Assembly: GCA_945861875.1 (NCBI GenBank)
Contig: CAMAWC010000033.1
Span: 1-38,844 of the forward strand
DNA: 38,844 nt
Source: Bordetella parapertussis
GTDB taxonomy: Bacteria; Pseudomonadota; Gammaproteobacteria; Burkholderiales; SG8-39
Direction of reading: 5' to 3'
Position 1 is the first letter of the stretch, and each line of letters begins with the position of its first letter. The notes below the pieces were generated by a model. That model did not search any database and had not been told where the DNA came from. It saw nothing but the letters and a program-made list of their open reading frames with translations. This document shows positions 35,138 through 38,844 of the stretch, piece by piece. The position numbers and the translations under genes are program-made.

Positions 35138-36628
35138 TTGAGCCAATACGACCTTGTCATCATCGGCGGCGGCATCAACGGCGCAGGCATTGCGCGCGAC
35201 GCCGCCGGACGCGGCCTGTCGGTGCTGCTCGCCGAACAGCATGACCTGGCGTCGGCGACTTCTTCCTCAAGCAGCAAGCTCATTCATGGCGGCCTGCGCT
35301 ACCTGGAGTACTACGAGTTTCGGCTTGTTGCCGAAGCGCTGGCCGAGCGCGAGGTGCTGCTGTCGATCGCGCCGCATATCATCTGGCCGCTGGAGTTCGT
35401 GCTGCCGCACGAGCCGCACCTGCGCCCGGCCTGGATGATCCGTTTGGGCTTGTTTCTTTATGACCGTATCGGCGGGCGCACCACGCTGCCCAAGTCGCAG
35501 GGTGTCGAGCTCACCGGCGATGCCTATGGCAGCGGACTGAAGTCCGAATTCGGGCGCGGCTTCACCTACTCGGATGGCTGGGTCGATGATGCGCGCCTGG
35601 TGGTGCTCAACGCGCGCTCGGCCGCGGCGCATGGCGCCACCGTCCTGCCGCGCACACGATGCAGTGCGGCGCGGCGTGAAGCGGGAGTATGGCGCGTGAC
35701 GCTCAAGGACGGGCAGGGCGAGCGCGAGGTGACGGCGCGTGCGCTCATCAACGCCGCCGGCCCCTGGGTCAAGCAGGTCATTGACAATGAAATCGGCATC
35801 GGCGCGCAAGGCAAGGTGCGCCTGGTCAAGGGCAGCCACATCGTCGTGCCGCGCATCCATGACAAGCGCCACGCCTACATCCTGCAAAACCCCGACCGGC
35901 GCATTATTTTCCTGATTCCCTATGAGCGCGAGTTCACGCTTATCGGCACCACCGACGTGGCGGTGGGCGAGTCCGAGCAGCGGCCGGAGATATCGAAAGA
36001 GGAAATCGCCTACCTGTGCGATGCGGCCAGCCGCTATACGCGGCGGCCGGTGACGCCGCAAAACGTCGTCTGGGCCTACAGCGGCGTGCGCCCGCTTTAC
36101 GACGATGGCACCACCGATCCCTCGGCGGTCACCCGCGACTACCATTTCGAGCTCGACGCCGGCGCGCAAAGCGCGGCTGCGCCGCTGCTGTCGATTTTTG
36201 GCGGCAAGATCACCACCTATCGAAAACTGGCCGAACATGCGCTGGAAAAACTCACGCCCTGGTTTCCCGCCAAGCGCGGCTGGACACATGCCGAAGCCCT
36301 GCCCGGCGGTGATTTTGGCGGCCGCGACTTCCAGGCGGTGCTCGCCGACATTCGCGCCGCGAGGCCGGGCCTTGACCGGCAGTGGCTGGCGCGCCTGCTG
36401 CGCCGGCACGGCACGCTCGCCGATGCGCTGCTCGGAGAAGCCAAGACCGTGGCCGACCTGGGTGAAGCCTTTGGCGGCGGATTGTTCGAACGCGAAGTGC
36501 GTTACCTCGTCGAACATGAATGGGCGCGCGAGGCCGAGGATGTGCTGTGGCGGCGCACCAAGTGCGGACTGCACATGACGCCAAAGGAGCGTGCGCGCGT
36601 CGCCGACTTCATGAAAGCCAGGCCCTGA
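35138..36628 (+). CDS. glpD: aerobic glycerol-3-phosphate dehydrogenase
   Basis: This 496-residue flavoprotein oxidises sn-glycerol 3-phosphate to dihydroxyacetone phosphate and reduces the quinone pool at the inner membrane. It has the FAD dinucleotide-binding motif VIIGGGINGAGIARDAAGRG at the N-terminus, SKLIHGGLRYLEYYEF, a later INAAGPWVKQV, and FGGKITTYRKLAEH in the C-terminal FAD region. The start is TTG (LSQYDLVIIGGG), which gives the family N-terminus; no ribosome binding site is obvious. The TGA is followed without a gap by the next start (TGATG). Confidence 0.96.
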   Translation: MSQYDLVIIGGGINGAGIARDAAGRGLSVLLAEQHDLASATSSSSSKLIHGGLRYLEYYEFRLVAEALAEREVLLSIAPHIIWPLEFVLPHEPHLRPAWMIRLGLFLYDRIGGRTTLPKSQGVELTGDAYGSGLKSEFGRGFTYSDGWVDDARLVVLNARSAAAHGATVLPRTRCSAARREAGVWRVTLKDGQGEREVTARALINAAGPWVKQVIDNEIGIGAQGKVRLVKGSHIVVPRIHDKRHAYILQNPDRRIIFLIPYEREFTLIGTTDVAVGESEQRPEISKEEIAYLCDAASRYTRRPVTPQNVVWAYSGVRPLYDDGTTDPSAVTRDYHFELDAGAQSAAAPLLSIFGGKITTYRKLAEHALEKLTPWFPAKRGWTHAEALPGGDFGGRDFQAVLADIRAARPGLDRQWLARLLRRHGTLADALLGEAKTVADLGEAFGGGLFEREVRYLVEHEWAREAEDVLWRRTKCGLHMTPKERARVADFMKARP

Positions 36629-37419
36629 TGCGCCCGCTCGCGGACCTGCGCGACGCCGCCGGCATCCGCGGCGTATTTTGCGACATTGACGACACCCTCA
36701 CCACCGACGGGCGGCTGACGGCGCGCGCCTATGCCGCGCTCGAGTCGCTCAAGGCGGCGGGCAGGCTGGTGGTGCCCGTTACCGGGCGACCGGCCGGCTG
36801 GTGCGACCACATCGCGCGCATGTGGCCGGTGGACGCGGTGGTCGGCGAGAACGGCGCGTTTTATTTTCAGTACGACGACAAGTCGCGAAAAATGCGCAAG
36901 CGCTTTCGCGACGATGAGGCGGTGCGCATGGCCAACCGCGCGCGCCTTGCCGCGATACGCGGCCTGATCCTCAAGGAGGTAGGCGGCAGCGGCATCGCCT
37001 CGGACCAGCTTTATCGCGAGGCCGACATTGCCATTGATTTTTGCGAGGATGTGCCGCGCCTGCCCGATGCCGCGATCGACCGCATCGTCGCCATCATGCG
37101 CGATTCGGGCATGAGCGCGCGCGTCAGCTCCATCCACGTCAACGGCTGGTTCGGCGATTACGACAAGCTGGGCATGACGCGCACCTTGATGCGCGAGCGT
37201 TTTGGCGTCGACCTTGACGCCGAAAAGGCGCACTACGTGTTTGTCGGCGACTCGCCCAATGACGCGCCGATGTTCGGCTATTTTCCGCGTTCGGTGGGTG
37301 TGGCCAATGTCGCCGATTTCAGTGCGCGGCTGGAATCACCGCCCGCCTACATCACCGGCGCACGCTCTGGCGATGGCTTTGTTGAACTCGTCGCGCATTT
37401 GTTGAAAGTATCGGGATGA
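36628..37419 (+). CDS. HAD-superfamily phosphatase (HAD-IIB, Cof/MPGP-like)
   Basis: This 263-residue hydrolase has HAD motif I at D19-I-D21-D (VFCDIDDTLTTDG), motif II region VPVTGRP, and motif IV FVGDSPNDAPMF near the C-terminus, with a mobile cap domain between. Such enzymes dephosphorylate sugar phosphates such as mannosyl-3-phosphoglycerate or related compounds; the substrate is not visible. Its ATG shares one base with the glpD stop (TGATG), so it is translationally coupled to glpD. That suggests a phosphorylated three-carbon or polyol substrate, but this is inference. The frame is open earlier only inside glpD. Confidence 0.88.
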   Translation: MRPLADLRDAAGIRGVFCDIDDTLTTDGRLTARAYAALESLKAAGRLVVPVTGRPAGWCDHIARMWPVDAVVGENGAFYFQYDDKSRKMRKRFRDDEAVRMANRARLAAIRGLILKEVGGSGIASDQLYREADIAIDFCEDVPRLPDAAIDRIVAIMRDSGMSARVSSIHVNGWFGDYDKLGMTRTLMRERFGVDLDAEKAHYVFVGDSPNDAPMFGYFPRSVGVANVADFSARLESPPAYITGARSGDGFVELVAHLLKVSG

Positions 37420-37497
37420 AGGCCATTAAGGCTGGCCCCTTGCCTCGCCCCGTCGGGAGAGAGGGGAGATTCGTGCGCATGAAGGAGATATAAAACT

Positions 37498-38292
37498 ATG
37501 GAATGGCTTGCGGGCTACCTCGCCATCGGCGCGGCGGTGGGCTTTTTTGCCGGGTTGCTGGGCATAGGCGGCGGCGCGATCATGGTGCCGCTGCTGGTCA
37601 TGTTGTTCGAGGCCCAGGGCCTGCCGCGCGAGCATGTGCTGCATCTTGCCGTCGGTTCGGGCATGGCGACCATCATGCTTACCTCCATGTCGAGCGTGCG
37701 CTCACACTCGGCACGTGGGGGCTTGCGCTGGGATGTGGTCAAGGCGATGACGCCGGGCATCCTGGTCGGCGGCCTGCTTGGCTCGGCCCTGGCGGGGGTG
37801 ATTCCGACGCGCTTGTTCGCCATTTTGTTTTGCGTCATGGTCTATCTTGCTTCGGGCAACATGCTGCTCGAACGCAAACCCCGGCCGTCGCGCCAGGTGC
37901 CCGGATCTGCCGGCATGTTTGCCGCAGGATTTGGGATCAGCGCGGCTTCGGCCTTTGCCGCGATCGGCGGGGCCTTTGTGACGGTGCCCTTCCTTGTCTG
38001 GTGCAACGTGCCGCTGTTGCAGGCGATTGGCACGGCTGCGGCGGTGGGGTTTCCGATCGCCGTCGCCGGCAGCATCGGCTTTGTCGCCGCCGGCCTGATG
38101 CAAAACGGCCTGCCCGAATGGAGCGTGGGCTACATCTACCTGCCGGCCTTTGCCGGCATCGCCGTTAGCAGCATAGTGTGCGCACCGCTTGGCGTGGCTT
38201 TGGCCCACCGCCTGCCAACCAAGATGCTGCGCAAAATTTTTGCCGTGCTGATGTTTGCCATGGCGACCAAGATGCTGGTCGGCTTCTGGTAG
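37498..38292 (+). CDS. TSUP-family membrane permease (TauE/SafE-like)
   Basis: This 264-residue inner-membrane protein has about eight hydrophobic segments in two similar halves, with the conserved GLLGIGGGAIMVPLL in the first and AAIGGAFVTVPFLVW in the second. This is the repeated motif of the TauE/SafE (DUF81) family, which exports sulfite, sulfoacetate or other organic anions. The substrate cannot be assigned. A strong AAGGAGATAT ribosome binding site precedes the ATG. A MITE-like element lies 8 nt after its stop. Confidence 0.92.
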   Translation: MEWLAGYLAIGAAVGFFAGLLGIGGGAIMVPLLVMLFEAQGLPREHVLHLAVGSGMATIMLTSMSSVRSHSARGGLRWDVVKAMTPGILVGGLLGSALAGVIPTRLFAILFCVMVYLASGNMLLERKPRPSRQVPGSAGMFAAGFGISAASAFAAIGGAFVTVPFLVWCNVPLLQAIGTAAAVGFPIAVAGSIGFVAAGLMQNGLPEWSVGYIYLPAFAGIAVSSIVCAPLGVALAHRLPTKMLRKIFAVLMFAMATKMLVGFW

Positions 38293-38300
38293 CTATCTAA

Positions 38301-38431
38301 GGAAGCTCTGAATAATTCTCTATTTCGTCGTTCCCGCGGAAGCGGGAACCCATTTTGACCCAATGAATCGACGCTTTAGGTCAAGGTGGATTCCCGCTTC
38401 CGCGGGAATGACGGACTTAATCAGAACTTTC
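38301..38431. mobile_element. 131-bp MITE-like element with nested palindromes
   Basis: The ends GGAAGCTCTGAATAA (38301-38315) and the reverse complement of TTAATCAGAACTTTC (38417-38431) match at 12 of 15 positions. Inside are two hairpins, TTCCCGC-GGAA-GCGGGAA (38331-38348) and TTCCCGC-TTCC-GCGGGAA (38391-38408), which are exact reverse complements of each other and lie within longer inverted arms (25 of 27 identical). There is no coding capacity. Elements with CGTCATTCCCGCG-type arms are known as repeats in several proteobacteria. It could also terminate transcription for both flanking genes. Confidence 0.75.
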
Positions 38432-38844
38432 TAGACTATTCCGTCAGCGCGCAATTTGGCGATATCCGCATCGCCCTTGCCGAGTGCGCGCAACACTTCC
38501 TCGGTGTGCTGGCCCAGCGTCGGTGGCGCCAGATTGTGTTCTATTGGTGTGCCGGAAAAGCGCATCGGGCTGGCTACCAGGGGCATTTTGCCGGCGACCG
38601 GGTGGTCGAGTTCGATTTTGATCTTGCGTGCCTTGACCTGCGGCTCCTCGAATACCTGCGCGATGTCATTGATCGGCCCGTTGGGCACGCCGGCCGCTTC
38701 AAGCGCATCGACCCAGTCGCGGGTGCTGCGTTTGGCGAAAATGGCTTGCAGCAGGCGTGTAAGCTCGACGCGATTCTCGACGCGTTTGCCGTTCGTGGCG
38801 AAGCGCGCGTCTTCAACGTACTGCGTGCATCCGGCCACTTCGCA
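38431..38844 (-). CDS. CoA-transferase family III (CaiB/BaiF), C-terminal part
   Basis: About 137 residues of the C-terminal region are visible; the gene continues beyond the window on the minus strand. DARFATNGKRVENRVEL, the DWVDALEAAGVPNGPINDI segment and the C-terminal SPMRFSGTP and LGQHTEEVLRALG match family III CoA-transferases such as formyl-CoA or crotonobetainyl-CoA transferase. The substrate is unknown. The TAG stop (38431-38433) borders the MITE-like element and shares its terminal base, so the element may have supplied or moved the stop codon. Confidence 0.9.
   Translation of the reverse strand, partial: CEVAGCTQYVEDARFATNGKRVENRVELTRLLQAIFAKRSTRDWVDALEAAGVPNGPINDIAQVFEEPQVKARKIKIELDHPVAGKMPLVASPMRFSGTPIEHNLAPPTLGQHTEEVLRALGKGDADIAKLRADGIV

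Noticed and set aside
32812-35283. 823-codon open frame on the minus strand across pilL
   Set aside because: It mirrors the codon bias of the highly structured pilL gene, has low-complexity His/Arg/Gly-rich translation without known motifs, and pilL is clearly real on the other strand.

Overview
The window is a GC-rich (roughly 60-65 % by eye) chromosomal segment from a Gram-negative bacterium, most likely a betaproteobacterium of the Rhodocyclales/Nitrosomonadales type. The evidence is gene content and order: aroQ-accB-accC with prmA and a DUF3426 zinc-ribbon gene, thiD-thiE-hemL divergent from a rubredoxin gene, a pilGHIJL cluster beside the rubredoxin, comM next to a ubiK-like gene, and mpl. 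This is inference from synteny; no rRNA gene or other taxonomic marker is present. I found no prophage, CRISPR array, tRNA, rRNA or complete insertion sequence. Most of the window is a housekeeping backbone, and the unusual material is in the spaces between genes.

Layout. 1-3700: the end of an MFS transporter, a small 2Fe-2S ferredoxin, then a minus-strand nitrogen operon (TorF-type porin, glnK, amtB) ending in a clear terminator and starting from what looks like a complete sigma-54/NtrC/IHF control region. 3746-7158: ubiK, comM, apaH and a convergent lysophospholipid acyltransferase. 7358-13554: a long minus-strand run (TlpA thioredoxin, aroQ, accB, accC, prmA, DUF3426, a PfkB kinase and a glycine-zipper lipoprotein). 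13520-22025: an unknown gene divergent from mpl, then plus-strand yqiA-like esterase, an RNB-domain ribonuclease, a TonB-family protein, mtgA, mgtE and mscL. 22046-25229: minus-strand thiD, thiE and hemL, with a duplicated hemL 5' end. 25509-35028: rubredoxin and the type IV pilus chemosensory genes pilG, pilH, pilI, pilJ and the 1808-residue kinase pilL. 35138-38292: glpD, a HAD phosphatase and a TSUP permease. The window ends with a miniature inverted-repeat element and the 3' part of a minus-strand CoA-transferase gene.

How the genes work together. Porin, GlnK and AmtB form an ammonium-acquisition unit. AccB and AccC supply the biotin carboxylase half of acetyl-CoA carboxylase. Mpl and MtgA act in peptidoglycan recycling and synthesis. 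MgtE and MscL are envelope channels. PilG-L transduce surface or chemical signals to twitching motility. GlpD feeds glycerol 3-phosphate to the quinone pool.

Most noteworthy signals: (1) the sigma-54 promoter with an IHF-like site and two NtrC-like dyads spaced 31 bp apart upstream of the porin-glnK-amtB operon; (2) a 64-bp near-identical duplication of the hemL start separated by a palindromic insert, creating a 43-codon upstream ORF that overlaps the hemL start; (3) a 20-bp tandem duplication at the start of the TonB-family gene that creates a 7-codon upstream ORF; (4) a chain of three overlapping mini-ORFs behind a near-perfect Shine-Dalgarno sequence between the TonB-family gene and mtgA; (5) two MITE-like elements. 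I did not find a convincing wholly new multi-gene system.
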